A DNA stretch of 64,000 bases from [Clostridium] aerotolerans DSM 5434 (GTDB taxonomy: Bacteria > Bacillota > Clostridia > Lachnospirales > Lachnospiraceae). Of the stretch, positions 1 through 9,230 are shown piece after piece; positions within the stretch are counted from its first letter, which is position 1, and every line of letters begins with the position of its first letter. The position numbers and the translations under genes were made by a program. The notes below the pieces were generated by a model. The model was not told the DNA's origin, did no database searches, and worked only from the letters and a program-made list of their open reading frames with translations. Location of the stretch: NCBI RefSeq assembly GCF_000687555.1, contig NZ_JHWJ01000005.1, positions 248,001 to 312,000 of the forward strand, written 5' to 3'.

Positions 1-396
1 AAAGTCCATATTAACCACCATACTGATACCGATTGCGATGCAAAGAATCGCTGATACCAGGAGCACGATTTTTATCATGATACTTGGATTTGATATGATT
101 ATAAATTTATTATAAAAATCCACAATCCAGCCAAAAACAAAAGAAAAAGGAAACTGGAGAAGTACTTTGATTTTTATCTTACGATAAATGATGCACTGAA
201 ATAATACGTCTGCCAGATAAACTACGGTACAGGCTGTTCCCAGTGTCATTGAGCTGATTTTGCTGATAACAAACGGAACGGAATTTGTTGTAGATACTCC
301 AAGTAAGCATTTTGTGTTTAGTACGACTCCCAGTGCAAGTAAAAGAACCCCAATTACGTATACAGCGATGCGCTGTGCCATTTTAGTATAATTCAT
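1..396 (-). CDS. YczE/DUF6198-like integral membrane protein (3' end outside window)
   Basis: The first 132 residues of a hydrophobic protein whose gene runs off the left edge. It starts MNYTKMAQRIAVYVIG, with an AGGGG ribosome site eight bases upstream. Four hydrophobic stretches are visible (about residues 8-28, 40-66, 78-92 and 108-128). The opening transmembrane segment followed by a short LGVST-type loop resembles the YczE / DUF6198 family of small multi-pass proteins of unknown transport role. The family call rests on pattern only. The gene follows the redox operon on the same strand after a 52-base gap and may be its last gene. Confidence 0.55.
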   Translation of the reverse strand, partial: MNYTKMAQRIAVYVIGVLLLALGVVLNTKCLLGVSTTNSVPFVISKISSMTLGTACTVVYLADVLFQCIIYRKIKIKVLLQFPFSFVFGWIVDFYNKFIIISNPSIMIKIVLLVSAILCIAIGISMVVNMDF

Positions 397-448
397 ATGA
401 ATACCCCTTTTTTGTTGATATGAAATAGAATGAGATGAGACCGTTACT

Positions 449-2353
449 TTATCGCGTTTGTTTGGACTGGCGCAGCGTTCGATGCTCTGCCCATATTGTT
501 TCAAACCAGTCGTTTTTCTGGGGAACCGGGGTCACTTCTTCCGTAAGGCTTGTGAAGCGGCCATTTTCCTGCCTTGTAATCAGGCGCAGGTTCTTATCAT
601 GAGATTTGGTTGGCAGATACCCACCCGTCTCTTCTTTTACCAGGCAGCTTCCCCTGCTGCCAAATAAAGCTGCCGACTGCTCCATGGCCTCTAAAACAGC
701 ACACTGGGTCACAATCATATCGTATGTCTTTAATAAGATAGGAAGGGTTCTGATATTAGGAACCTTCACCAGGCTCTTAAAATGAATCCGGTAGTGTTCC
801 ACGTTCTCACGCAGTTCAGACAACCCCTTTAAATCACGGACCTGGGCTGCCACACAAGACATGGCATTTTGAAGGTCCTCTCTTACCGTAAGGGCGTTAT
901 TTTCTTCTCCTATCATGCTTAAAAGACTGTTTCCTATTTCCTCAGCCAGCTTGTCCGGGGATACCTTCCACAACGAAGGATCTGGTGTCTCCTCCTCACT
1001 GGTGTATGAAATATGCTGAGCGGCCCGCATAGAGCCTACCTGAGTGGAATTTAAAGCGGAGCCGCCTGGACGATGGACTCCAAAGGTACCTGCTGCCTCT
1101 CCTGCTGCAAACAGTCCTTTCATCGAAGTCTCCCAGTTGGCATCCACCAATATGCCCCCATTGTGATGCTGGGCACAAACACTGATTTCAAGCATTTCTT
1201 TTTCAATATCAATGCTGTGACTCTTATACAGGTCAATGGCAAGAGGATTCATGTGCTTTAACCGCTCAATGGGAGTGCCAAACAGAGCATTGGATTTTAA
1301 AAGATAGGAATGGGCCTCTTTTGACAGGCATTCAAACCCGCCCTCTAAACCAGCTGGATTATTCATGAAATCCAGATACACTCTGCGCCCTTTTATTGCA
1401 GTTTCCTCATAGACACATAAATCGATCCGTGAAGAAGCGTCTTTTTTGCTGGCATCAAAGGGCCATTGATAGCCTTTTAAGAACACCAGATTCAGTGCCT
1501 CTTCCTTACTCATATAGTCCGTAAGAAATTCACGTTCCACTCCCTCCTTATCAATGGATACATACCGTGGCAGCACCTGCTGATAAGTTCCTGATACATT
1601 CCAGCGAAACTTGATGGAAGCGAGTCCGTACTGCCATTCCTGAAGATTCACGCCCCTGACACCTGCATCAAGGAGTGCCCCTGACATTCCTGTATGACCT
1701 GCCGGATAGACCACATTTTTATAACAGGCGCTTGGTCCTCCGGTACACCAGATCACATGATTTGCTGCAACGACGACCAGTTCCAGCTGATTATCAGAAA
1801 GCTTATCTTTATTTAAGCAGATAATTCCCCGGATTTTATTGTCCTCTTCATAAATCTGAAAAGCCAGCAGCTCATTTAAAATTGGAATATTCTTTTTACT
1901 TACTGACCCTTCCAGGGCTTCTGTCATGTAGCGGGATGTTAGAGGCCCTGCGGAAGTTGCACGCTGACGCGGATCATGATCTGTCTTATAGCCAGTGTAT
2001 ACTCCAAACTCATCGGTGGGAAAATCCACTCCCAGATTCGCCAGCTTGTAAAAACAGCGCAGGGAATTGGCGGCCTCTGCCAGGGCAACGCTGCCGTCTA
2101 CCCCCTCCCCCTCATATAGTGTCTGAGCCATCTCGTACACAGAATCGTTTTCATGAAAACCCACGGAAAGCTTATAGTAGGTCTGCTTATCACTTCCTGT
2201 GTTCCGGGAGGTTCCCATGCGGATTCCTTCTGTCAGCAAGGCAATATTTCTCCGGCCAAGGTCATAGAGCCAATCGACCGCATTATAAGCTGCTGCACCG
2301 CTTCCCACTACGACTGTGTCATATTGTAAGAACTTATAACTAACTTTCTCCAT
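449..2353 (-). CDS. FAD-dependent oxidoreductase of the fumarate reductase / aspartate oxidase flavoprotein family
   Basis: A 634-residue flavoprotein. The N-terminus carries a dinucleotide-binding fold (VVVGSGAAA, residues 14-22), and the SDKQTYYKL stretch around residue 70 fits the FAD-contacting loop of SdhA/FrdA/NadB relatives. Toward the middle are HHNGG and then GLFAAGEAAG with GGSALNST, the second FAD segment typical of the family. The C-terminal helical domain with ESRG-like GSRGSC is present. No signal peptide or heme motif is seen, so it should be cytoplasmic with an unknown electron partner. The start MEKVSYKF was chosen because an AGAGG site lies upstream and it leaves a 13-base gap after the SDR gene. 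It is cotranscribed with the SDR and old-yellow-enzyme genes. Substrate unknown. Confidence 0.8.
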   Translation of the reverse strand: MEKVSYKFLQYDTVVVGSGAAAYNAVDWLYDLGRRNIALLTEGIRMGTSRNTGSDKQTYYKLSVGFHENDSVYEMAQTLYEGEGVDGSVALAEAANSLRCFYKLANLGVDFPTDEFGVYTGYKTDHDPRQRATSAGPLTSRYMTEALEGSVSKKNIPILNELLAFQIYEEDNKIRGIICLNKDKLSDNQLELVVVAANHVIWCTGGPSACYKNVVYPAGHTGMSGALLDAGVRGVNLQEWQYGLASIKFRWNVSGTYQQVLPRYVSIDKEGVEREFLTDYMSKEEALNLVFLKGYQWPFDASKKDASSRIDLCVYEETAIKGRRVYLDFMNNPAGLEGGFECLSKEAHSYLLKSNALFGTPIERLKHMNPLAIDLYKSHSIDIEKEMLEISVCAQHHNGGILVDANWETSMKGLFAAGEAAGTFGVHRPGGSALNSTQVGSMRAAQHISYTSEEETPDPSLWKVSPDKLAEEIGNSLLSMIGEENNALTVREDLQNAMSCVAAQVRDLKGLSELRENVEHYRIHFKSLVKVPNIRTLPILLKTYDMIVTQCAVLEAMEQSAALFGSRGSCLVKEETGGYLPTKSHDKNLRLITRQENGRFTSLTEEVTPVPQKNDWFETIWAEHRTLRQSKQTR

Positions 2354-2366
2354 TGTGTACCTCTGT

Positions 2367-3122
2367 TTAAAGTCGTTTGATGTGAAATCCTCCGTCCACA
2401 TCAATAAAGTTTCCTGTGGTATATGGGAATTTCCCTCCTGCAAACGCGCTTACGGCCAGTGCCACATCTTCTGGCAGTCCCCAGCGGCGAATAGGAAATA
2501 CGCCATCTTCAATCATCTTTTCGTATTTGGATTGCACGGTACTGGTCATATCCGTTAAGATAACACCCGGTCTGACTTCATAGACCAGAATTCCCTCACT
2601 GGATAACCGGTCCGCATAAAGCTTAGTCAGCATGCTGACACCAGCCTTTGATATACAGTACTCTCCACGGTTTACAGAGCTCACCTCTGCGGAGCAGGAC
2701 GAAACATTAATAATGATTCCTTTCTCCTCCTGCTTTATCATCTGGTTCGCAACCAGCTGGGTTAAAAACATATTTCCCCGAAGATTGACTCCCAGCACAT
2801 AATCAAAGCTTTCCTCGCTCATAGTAAGAAGATCTGCTCTAACTTTAGGAGCAACTCCCGCGTTATTTATAAGGACGTTTATTTTCCCGTAATGTGCCAC
2901 GCTTTCCTTTACAATATGAACTCTGTCTTCCTGGCTGGAGATATCTCCAGTCACATAGAAATAATCCTTATTATTATCATCAAACCACTTTAATTGTTCT
3001 GCATACGCTTCCTTTTCACGGGTTCCGACTATGACAACCTGAAAGCCGTCTTCTGAAAGCTGCTTTGCAATGGCTAATCCGATTCCACGGGTTCCACCGG
3101 TCACTACTGCTGTTTTTGCCAT
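2367..3122 (-). CDS. SDR-family NAD(P)-dependent oxidoreductase (FabG-like)
   Basis: A 251-residue classical short-chain dehydrogenase/reductase. It has the cofactor motif TGGTRGIG near the N-terminus, NNAG in the middle, and the catalytic Ser (NVSSCS) and Tyr-x3-Lys (YCISK) further on. The family interconverts ketones and alcohols on lipids, steroids or sugars. Start MAKTAVV is set by an AGGAGG site. It sits between the OYE reductase (13-base gap) and the FAD flavoprotein, so the three enzymes probably act on one substrate: C=C reduction, carbonyl/alcohol conversion and a flavin-linked step. FabG of fatty acid synthesis is an alternative by similarity, but the neighbours argue against it. 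Confidence 0.85.
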   Translation of the reverse strand: MAKTAVVTGGTRGIGLAIAKQLSEDGFQVVIVGTREKEAYAEQLKWFDDNNKDYFYVTGDISSQEDRVHIVKESVAHYGKINVLINNAGVAPKVRADLLTMSEESFDYVLGVNLRGNMFLTQLVANQMIKQEEKGIIINVSSCSAEVSSVNRGEYCISKAGVSMLTKLYADRLSSEGILVYEVRPGVILTDMTSTVQSKYEKMIEDGVFPIRRWGLPEDVALAVSAFAGGKFPYTTGNFIDVDGGFHIKRL

Positions 3123-3135
3123 TTGAATCCTCCTG

Positions 3136-4506
3136 TTATCGTTTCGCTGCTGCCAAAGCTTCTGCCGCCGCTCTTGCTTCTTTATATTTAGGAACGTATA
3201 CGGCTGAATCCCGGACCACGCAGCCTGTGCTTCCATGGTCTCTCATGATCTGGGTACATTTGCTGCAGCAAACGCATACTTTTTTAGAATCCATTTCACC
3301 ATTCGTAAAAATGTCATGGGCTGCATCCGGATATGCAAAGCTGGAACGGCCAAGACCTACCATGCTGCAGGAATGGGATTTAATATTAGCTGCGGCTGCA
3401 TTGGGAATATATTTACGAAGCCAGCTGTAGCCATTTCCAATAATGGGCACATCGCCAGCTGCCTCTTGTGCAATTCTGGTGTACTCAAATATCTTTTCAA
3501 TAATAGAAAGCTGGGATTCTTCCGGCTCCGGGACACCCAAGCTTGGAATATCAAAGGGACGTCCAAACTGAGGGTAAACAAAGTATGGGTTGCTGGAAGA
3601 GAGTGCAAATACATTCACTCCAGACTTAACCAGCATTTTGATTAATGCCACTGGCTCTGTGCTGTCAAATTGATAAATGTCATTTTTATCACATCCAAAT
3701 CCATATGGGTATGGGTGAACATCGAACACATTTAAGCGGCAGCCGATAATAAACTCATCGCCAACAGCTTTTCGGATGGCTTCCACCGTCTGAACCAGAA
3801 AACGGCTGCGGTTCTCCAAGCTTTCTCCGCCGTACTTTCCTTCCCTGGTAAATCCACCGAGAAGTTCACTTAAGAGATATTTATGGCATGCCTTGATATC
3901 AACTCCGTCAAATCCAGCTTCTTTGGCCAGCAGAGCAGATTCCACATATTTTTCAGTCAGGGAATCCAGATATTCATCGGTCACCACCTGATCATCACGA
4001 AATATGCCGCTTCTCTCATCTAAGATAGGATCACGGAATGCCACCATAGGAGCTCTTTCCTCTCCCGGACGGCTGTAGCGGCCAGAATGGGTCAGCTGAA
4101 GGATATGAATGAGAGAAACATCATTTGCTTCTTTTCCTGCTTTTCTGCTCTCTTTTAAGAACTCCTGAAAGGAACCGACATTCTCCTTTGTCAGCATTAA
4201 CGACTGGGGATTAGCCTTTCCTTCTTCTACCACTGCATTGGCTTCCCACCAGATCAGACTGGAACCGCCGGTTGAAAATCTCATATAACGGCGTTTGGTA
4301 AGCTCAGACATGGAGCCGTCTGGATTGCTGTCACAGCCTTCCATTGGCAGAATTGCCATCGCATTTGATGTTGTTAGGTGTCCTACTTTTACCTTGTTTT
4401 TAAGGGGGGATAAATCTTCTGTTAAATCAATGTTTACTTCCTGATTTTTTATCTCCTGTCTCAATTCCTCCAATGACATATACCGAAACATTTTGTGCTT
4501 TGCCAT
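3136..4506 (-). CDS. Old-yellow-enzyme family NADH:flavin oxidoreductase with C-terminal cysteine cluster
   Basis: A 456-residue FMN TIM-barrel ene-reductase. Visible family motifs are QLTHSGRYS, the FDGVDIKACHKYLL active-site strand, YGGESLENR and a phosphate-binding IIGNGYSW region. Near residue 415 the C-terminus has CVCCSKC followed eleven residues later by another Cys, close to the [4Fe-4S] ligand pattern of 2,4-dienoyl-CoA reductase and BaiCD-type enzymes. The NAD/FAD-binding domain of those longer (640-680 residue) enzymes is absent. Start MAKHKMF uses the GGAGG eight bases upstream. It is the first gene of the three-enzyme operon. Expected chemistry is reduction of an activated C=C bond; substrate unknown. 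Confidence 0.8.
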   Translation of the reverse strand: MAKHKMFRYMSLEELRQEIKNQEVNIDLTEDLSPLKNKVKVGHLTTSNAMAILPMEGCDSNPDGSMSELTKRRYMRFSTGGSSLIWWEANAVVEEGKANPQSLMLTKENVGSFQEFLKESRKAGKEANDVSLIHILQLTHSGRYSRPGEERAPMVAFRDPILDERSGIFRDDQVVTDEYLDSLTEKYVESALLAKEAGFDGVDIKACHKYLLSELLGGFTREGKYGGESLENRSRFLVQTVEAIRKAVGDEFIIGCRLNVFDVHPYPYGFGCDKNDIYQFDSTEPVALIKMLVKSGVNVFALSSSNPYFVYPQFGRPFDIPSLGVPEPEESQLSIIEKIFEYTRIAQEAAGDVPIIGNGYSWLRKYIPNAAAANIKSHSCSMVGLGRSSFAYPDAAHDIFTNGEMDSKKVCVCCSKCTQIMRDHGSTGCVVRDSAVYVPKYKEARAAAEALAAAKR

Positions 4507-4563
4507 GCTTATAACCTCCAAAGTTGAACTATTAATGTGAGTTAATTATAAAAAGTTTTATTC

Positions 4564-4591
4564 ATAATAGCTAGGCAATAAATTGTTGCAA
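4564..4591 (-). promoter_or_regulatory. Promoter of the OYE-SDR-flavoprotein operon
   Basis: On the minus strand TTGCAA (4586-4591) and TATTAT (4564-4569) are separated by 16 bases, about 60 bases before the OYE start. The 258-base region shared with the divergent AraC gene is AT-rich and should hold the regulator's sites; I could not define a repeated site. Confidence 0.5.
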
Positions 4592-4764
4592 AATACACCT
4601 TTCTTGTTTTCATGTTGACTTAATACAGATTTACGGTTGACTTCCACAAAAAAATGGTTATAATTTACAAAACAGCTTGTTTTTCTTTTATTTACTTCAT
4701 TTGTTAATGGTATTACTGTTATATAAAGCTATAGCATTCCATGTATAAGAGGAGGAGGTTTGGT

Positions 4765-5634
4765 ATGGGAGATAAGATAAATACGGCACAAAATGGGAAC
4801 TTTCACTCAAAAGATTTCGCTCATGCCTATTATGATGAAAGCAATCATAATGCTGCACTTACAAGGCATCATCACACCCAAAATGAAATTATATTTGTAA
4901 AGGAAGGTCAATGTACCTTTGACATTTCAGGAGAAGCATATACCATCAAAAAGAATCAGATTGTGCTCATCAGTGCACTTGAAAACCACTCCACCCATTC
5001 CATGCACACGCCTTATCATCGATACGTGTTTGTATCTTCCATGGACCTCTGTTCAGACTACATTCATGATCCCATCATGTCCTCTGCCTTTGTAAGGAGC
5101 AATCAACATCTGGGCGTCATTGACCTAACCCCTGAAACAGCAGACGAAATGGAAGGCTATTTTAAAACCCTTGTTTCAGAAACAGCAAGCCATGAAGTGA
5201 AATGGAAAGAGCGATGTGCAACTACTCTTTTTAATATATTAATATTACTTTACCGCAGTAATCCCGAAGCATTTGCAATTCAGAAAAATCCCGATGACCT
5301 GAATGTTATCTTTGCCATTAAGGATTACATTGACCATAACTACAGCCAGCCCTTAAGCCTTGAAACGGTGGCTCAGAGTTTTTACATCAATAAATATTAT
5401 CTATCTCATCAATTTAAGGAAATCATTGGCTATGGATTTAAAAAATACATTCAGCTGATTCGTATCAATAAGGCGAAAATACTATTGCAAAATACAAGCC
5501 TTACGGTGAATGAAATCTGCACTAAAATCGGCTATGACAATATCAATTACTTTATCCGCCTGTTTAAGGAAAAGGAAGAAATGACCCCTTATCAATATCA
5601 CAAGATGTTTTATCAACATCATTCAGGGAAGTAA
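4765..5634 (+). CDS. AraC-family transcriptional regulator, divergent from the redox operon
   Basis: A 289-residue regulator with an N-terminal cupin sensing domain (RHHHTQNEIIFV about residues 34-45, with a following histidine-rich NHSTHSMH loop) and two C-terminal helix-turn-helix units from about residue 185 to the end, including the conserved second-helix stretch IGYDNINYFIRLFKEKE and the closing TPYQY. Start MGDKIN was chosen because the GAGGAGGAGG ribosome site lies just before it; an ATG 24 bases upstream would put that site inside the gene. Divergent placement suggests it activates the OYE-SDR-flavoprotein operon in response to that pathway's substrate. Confidence 0.85.
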   Translation: MGDKINTAQNGNFHSKDFAHAYYDESNHNAALTRHHHTQNEIIFVKEGQCTFDISGEAYTIKKNQIVLISALENHSTHSMHTPYHRYVFVSSMDLCSDYIHDPIMSSAFVRSNQHLGVIDLTPETADEMEGYFKTLVSETASHEVKWKERCATTLFNILILLYRSNPEAFAIQKNPDDLNVIFAIKDYIDHNYSQPLSLETVAQSFYINKYYLSHQFKEIIGYGFKKYIQLIRINKAKILLQNTSLTVNEICTKIGYDNINYFIRLFKEKEEMTPYQYHKMFYQHHSGK

Positions 5635-5642
5635 GAAAACGA

Positions 5643-5673
5643 AAAAAAGCCGGCTGCATCTGCCGGCTTTTTT
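5643..5673. terminator. Bidirectional intrinsic terminator between araC and rbsB
   Basis: A-rich arm, GCCGGC stem, seven-base loop, GCCGGC and six T. The symmetric A and T tracts let it work for the plus-strand araC gene and for the minus-strand ribose operon that ends at 5686. Confidence 0.9.
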
Positions 5674-5685
5674 ATTGTACTGTCC

Positions 5686-6708
5686 TTATTCTTTTGTAAC
5701 TAATTTATCTACATTGTCAGCGGTGACCAGTTCATTGTCCAGAATTACATATTTTTCAACTGGCTTTCCTTCCAAGTAATCGTAAGCAGCGTTCATAATC
5801 GCCTTTCCAAGGAAGTAAGGAGGTTCCGCTATGGTTGCCTCTACCTTACCTGCTTTGATAGCCTTAATGGTATCATCAATGGCATCACAGCCGATCATAG
5901 TAATCTCATCAAGCCTGCCTGCTGCCTCTACCGCTTCTAACGCTCCCAGAAGCATCTCATCGTTGGCTGCATATAACCCGTCAATATGATCATTAGCCTG
6001 AAGAATGTTCTCCATGACACTCATGCCTTTCGCACGATCAAAATCAGCCACCTGGCAGGCAACGATTTTCATGTCAGGGTTCTGGCTGATGATCTCATTA
6101 AAGCCCTTAGATCGGTTCTGGGCTACATTGGTCCCCATAATGCCCTGAATCTCAACAATATTCCCTTTTCCCTTTAGGGTGTCCGCAAGATACTGCCCTG
6201 CAAGCTTGCCGGATTTTACGGCATCATAACCAATATGAGAAACCACTTCCCCGCCGCTGGCTTCCCGGTCCATCGTAAGCACCGGGATACCGGCTTCATT
6301 GCAGGCTTCTATGGAAGAAACGATGGCATCGGAGTCACAGGTATCAATTATAATACAGTCTGGCTTTTTGGTAATGAGATTTTCCACATCCTTCATCTGA
6401 ATGGTGGGATCATCCTGGGCATCTGTAATATAAAGCTCTACCCCCAGTTCATCTGCCGCCTTTTGCACCCCGTTTTTTACATCTACAAAGAAGGGATTCG
6501 TCTGGGTATTCATAGCAAGTCCCACCACATACTTTTTATCCCCCGATTTAGCCTCCGTCTTTGCTTTCGATTCTTCTGTCCTGGCCGTTGTAGTTTCTAC
6601 CGCTGTGTCCTGCTTCGTAGCTACTGTTTTTTCAGTACTGCACGCTGTAAGCGAAGCCAGAGCCACCCCTAAAAGTACCGATGCTGCCAAAAACCTTCTT
6701 TTCCTCAT
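5686..6708 (-). CDS. rbsB: Ribose-type ABC transporter substrate-binding lipoprotein
   Basis: A 340-residue periplasmic-binding-protein-like lipoprotein (Peripla_BP_4). The signal peptide MRKRRFLAASVLLG ends in the lipobox LTAC with Cys23, followed by a Ser/Thr/Lys/Glu-rich linker to about residue 58. The mature domain starts YVVGLAMNTQTNPFF and contains the DREASGG and IGCDAIDDT segments of ribose/autoinducer-type binders. It is the last gene of the operon, 35 bases after rbsC, ending at a strong terminator. Specificity for ribose is inferred from rbsD and rbsK; deoxyribose or a nucleoside is possible because of deoC. Confidence 0.88.
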   Translation of the reverse strand: MRKRRFLAASVLLGVALASLTACSTEKTVATKQDTAVETTTARTEESKAKTEAKSGDKKYVVGLAMNTQTNPFFVDVKNGVQKAADELGVELYITDAQDDPTIQMKDVENLITKKPDCIIIDTCDSDAIVSSIEACNEAGIPVLTMDREASGGEVVSHIGYDAVKSGKLAGQYLADTLKGKGNIVEIQGIMGTNVAQNRSKGFNEIISQNPDMKIVACQVADFDRAKGMSVMENILQANDHIDGLYAANDEMLLGALEAVEAAGRLDEITMIGCDAIDDTIKAIKAGKVEATIAEPPYFLGKAIMNAAYDYLEGKPVEKYVILDNELVTADNVDKLVTKE

Positions 6709-6743
6709 AATTTTTCCTTCCCTTCTCCATAAAAAATATTTAT

Positions 6744-7706
6744 TTACTCTGCTTTCGCAGATAAATCCTTTACCTTCTTGTCCACTAAAACTGCAATCAG
6801 TACCACTGCGCCTTTTACAATATAGGTTGCATGAGGATTTACGTTCATGAGCGTAAGAATATTATCGATGATCCCCATAATCATGGCACCTATCACTGTA
6901 GGAAGAACAAATCCAGTCCCTCCGCTTAAGCTGGTTCCCCCAAGTATAACTGCTGCGATTGCATCCATCTCAATCCCCTGTCCGCTGGTAGATTGTGCCG
7001 AACCCAGCCGGGCGGTCAGTACCACTGCTGCAACACCGCTTAGCAAGCCGTTTATGATGTAAACCATCCATTCTGTTCTTTTAACAGAAATACCCGATAG
7101 TCTGGCCGCTTCTCTGTTTCCTCCAAAAGCATAAACACTTCGCCCAAAACTGGTCTGTGTCAATACATAATGGGCCAGTAAATACAGCAGTATGAGTATG
7201 ATAACAGGCACAGGAATGGAAAGAATCATACCCTTACCTAAAAATTTATAGATATCTGCCTTCACTGGAATGGGAGACCCCTTTGTGAAAATTAAAACAC
7301 ACCCCCGAAGCAGAGTCATCATACCAAGAGTTGCGATAAATGGAGGAATCTCACAATGAGAAATGAAGAATCCATTGACTGCCCCACAGACAATCCCTAT
7401 GGCCAATGCAGTTAGAACCGCTAATCCAGTATTGCCGGTTGATTGAAGTACACCAGACGCCACCACACCAGATAATCCCAGGATAGAACCAACGGATAGA
7501 TCTATACCTCCAGTGAGAATGACAAAGGTCATACCGCAGGCTATAATCCCCGCAACAGTAATCTGTTTGAATACATTAAATAGATTTGATACACTTAAAA
7601 AGCTATTTGATAAAAATGCCGCAAAAATACAGATGACTACCAATATCAGAAATGAACGATAAATATTAATCTGATTCATCAGTCTTTTTTTAGTTTCCTG
7701 ATTCAT
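6744..7706 (-). CDS. rbsC: Ribose-type ABC transporter permease
   Basis: A 320-residue multi-pass permease (BPD_transp_2) with the conserved GGIDLSVGSILG loop and GGTSLSGGTG near the C-terminus, as in RbsC/XylH. Start ATG at 7706 lies nine bases after GGAGGGG and overlaps the end of rbsA by 17 bases; a GTG at 7712 is only three bases from the ribosome site and is less likely. It forms the channel with RbsA as the ATPase. Confidence 0.88.
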   Translation of the reverse strand: MNQETKKRLMNQINIYRSFLILVVICIFAAFLSNSFLSVSNLFNVFKQITVAGIIACGMTFVILTGGIDLSVGSILGLSGVVASGVLQSTGNTGLAVLTALAIGIVCGAVNGFFISHCEIPPFIATLGMMTLLRGCVLIFTKGSPIPVKADIYKFLGKGMILSIPVPVIILILLYLLAHYVLTQTSFGRSVYAFGGNREAARLSGISVKRTEWMVYIINGLLSGVAAVVLTARLGSAQSTSGQGIEMDAIAAVILGGTSLSGGTGFVLPTVIGAMIMGIIDNILTLMNVNPHATYIVKGAVVLIAVLVDKKVKDLSAKAE

Positions 7707-9201
7707 GTTCACTCACCCCTCCAGACGCATGTGCCAATATTGTCTCCTGATTCACCTCATGCCTTAAAACATCTAAAACCAGATGCCCCTCCCGCATGAC
7801 CAGAATCCGGTCGCTGATTCCGATTAATTCCGGAAGGTCTGTGGAAATGACCAGGATACTTTTTCCGCATTCCGTCAGCCTGTTTATTATGCTGTAGATT
7901 TCTGCTTTAGCGCCTACATCTACCCCTCGTGTAGGCTCAGCCAGTATCAGTATATCAGAATCAGCTTCCAGCACTTTTGCAAATACTACCTTCTGCTGGT
8001 TCCCGCCACTTAATTTCCCTGCCAGCTGTTGGTCAGAACTGATTTTGATGTTAAGCGCTTTCACCTGATCCTGTACGCATTTCATCTCAAGCTTTTTATT
8101 TAAGGAAACACCTCTGGTAAACTTCTTTAAGGAAGACATGGAGATGTTTTCCCGAATGCTTCTTACAAGAACAAGCCCCTCCTGCTTCCTGTCATCGGAA
8201 ACAAATCCAATGCCTGCCTTTAAAGCTTTTTTCGGAGAGGAGCAGTCCTTTTTCTCCCCGCCAATCATAATGATTCCACTCTCCATGGGAATTGCTCCGT
8301 AAATCAGCTTGGAAAGCTCAACGGCACCAGACCCTAATAAACCGGTGATTCCTAAAACTTCTCCCTTATAAAGCTTTAAGCTGATACCGTGGACTCCCCG
8401 GCCTGTTATGTCCCTGGCTTCAAAGACCACTTCTTTCGGAATATAATTCCTCACCGGGTATAGATTGGACACCTTTCTTCCCACCATCATGGAAACGACA
8501 TCCTCATAATCTGTCTCATCAATATTCTTTGTAGCTACAAACTTCCCATCCCGGAACACGGTGAGCCGGTCTGAGATCTTAAAAATCTCATCCATACGGT
8601 GTGATATGTAAATGACAGAAATCCCTTTCTTTTTAAGTTCTTCGATTGTCTGAAATAAAATCCGGATTTCTTCCTCTGCCAAAGCCGCAGTCGGTTCATC
8701 CATAATAATAATTTTGGCGCCGATGGTAAGGCATTTTGCGATTTCTGTCATCTGAGCCTCAGCCACAGATAAGGTTCTTACCTTTGCCTTTGCTGAGAAT
8801 GGTAAGCCAAGATGGTCTAAATGCTCTTGCGCGTCCTGATACAGACGATTCCAGTCAACCTTCCCCAATCGGTTGACCGGCAGTCTTCCCAGATACATGT
8901 TTTCAGCGACTGACAGTTCCGGAATCATGTTAAATTCCTGGTAGATCATAGCGATTCCATGCCTTTCGGCGTCTTTTGCTGAATGAAACACAACTTCCTT
9001 CCCATTTAATAGCATGGTACCAGAGGTATAGGGCTGGGCTCCTGCTATGATTTTCATTAAGGTGGATTTCCCTGCTCCGTTTTCTCCACACAGAGCATGA
9101 ACCTCACCTTTCTTGATCTCCAGATGTACTCCGTCCAGTGCTCTGACTCCAGGAAATACCTTCACTATGTTATCCAGTTTTAAAACGTACCCTTCTCCCA
9201 T
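7690..9201 (-). CDS. rbsA: Ribose-type ABC transporter ATP-binding protein (two ABC domains)
   Basis: A 503-residue duplicated ATPase of the sugar CUT2 class. The first cassette has Walker A GENGAGKST and Walker B IIIMDEPTAAL, with LSVAEAQ at the signature position. The second has the usual degenerate Walker A (GLLGSGAVEL), signature LSGGNQQK and ILAEPTRGVDVGAK. Length matches the family. It follows rbsD after 29 bases and overlaps rbsC, as expected for a transport cassette. Confidence 0.92.
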   Translation of the reverse strand: MGEGYVLKLDNIVKVFPGVRALDGVHLEIKKGEVHALCGENGAGKSTLMKIIAGAQPYTSGTMLLNGKEVVFHSAKDAERHGIAMIYQEFNMIPELSVAENMYLGRLPVNRLGKVDWNRLYQDAQEHLDHLGLPFSAKAKVRTLSVAEAQMTEIAKCLTIGAKIIIMDEPTAALAEEEIRILFQTIEELKKKGISVIYISHRMDEIFKISDRLTVFRDGKFVATKNIDETDYEDVVSMMVGRKVSNLYPVRNYIPKEVVFEARDITGRGVHGISLKLYKGEVLGITGLLGSGAVELSKLIYGAIPMESGIIMIGGEKKDCSSPKKALKAGIGFVSDDRKQEGLVLVRSIRENISMSSLKKFTRGVSLNKKLEMKCVQDQVKALNIKISSDQQLAGKLSGGNQQKVVFAKVLEADSDILILAEPTRGVDVGAKAEIYSIINRLTECGKSILVISTDLPELIGISDRILVMREGHLVLDVLRHEVNQETILAHASGGVSEHESGN

Positions 9202-9230
9202 TTAACTTCACCCTTCCCCACTATTTCCCC

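Noticed and set aside
1882-2343. 153-residue plus-strand frame opposite the FAD flavoprotein
   Set aside because: It lies wholly antisense to a gene with clear family motifs, has no ribosome site and shows no recognisable domain.
3136-4506. BaiCD/BaiH bile acid reductase or bilirubin reductase
   Set aside because: The protein is about 200 residues shorter than BaiCD/BaiH and lacks the NAD domain; the neighbours expected for bilirubin reduction are absent. Only the OYE family is supported.
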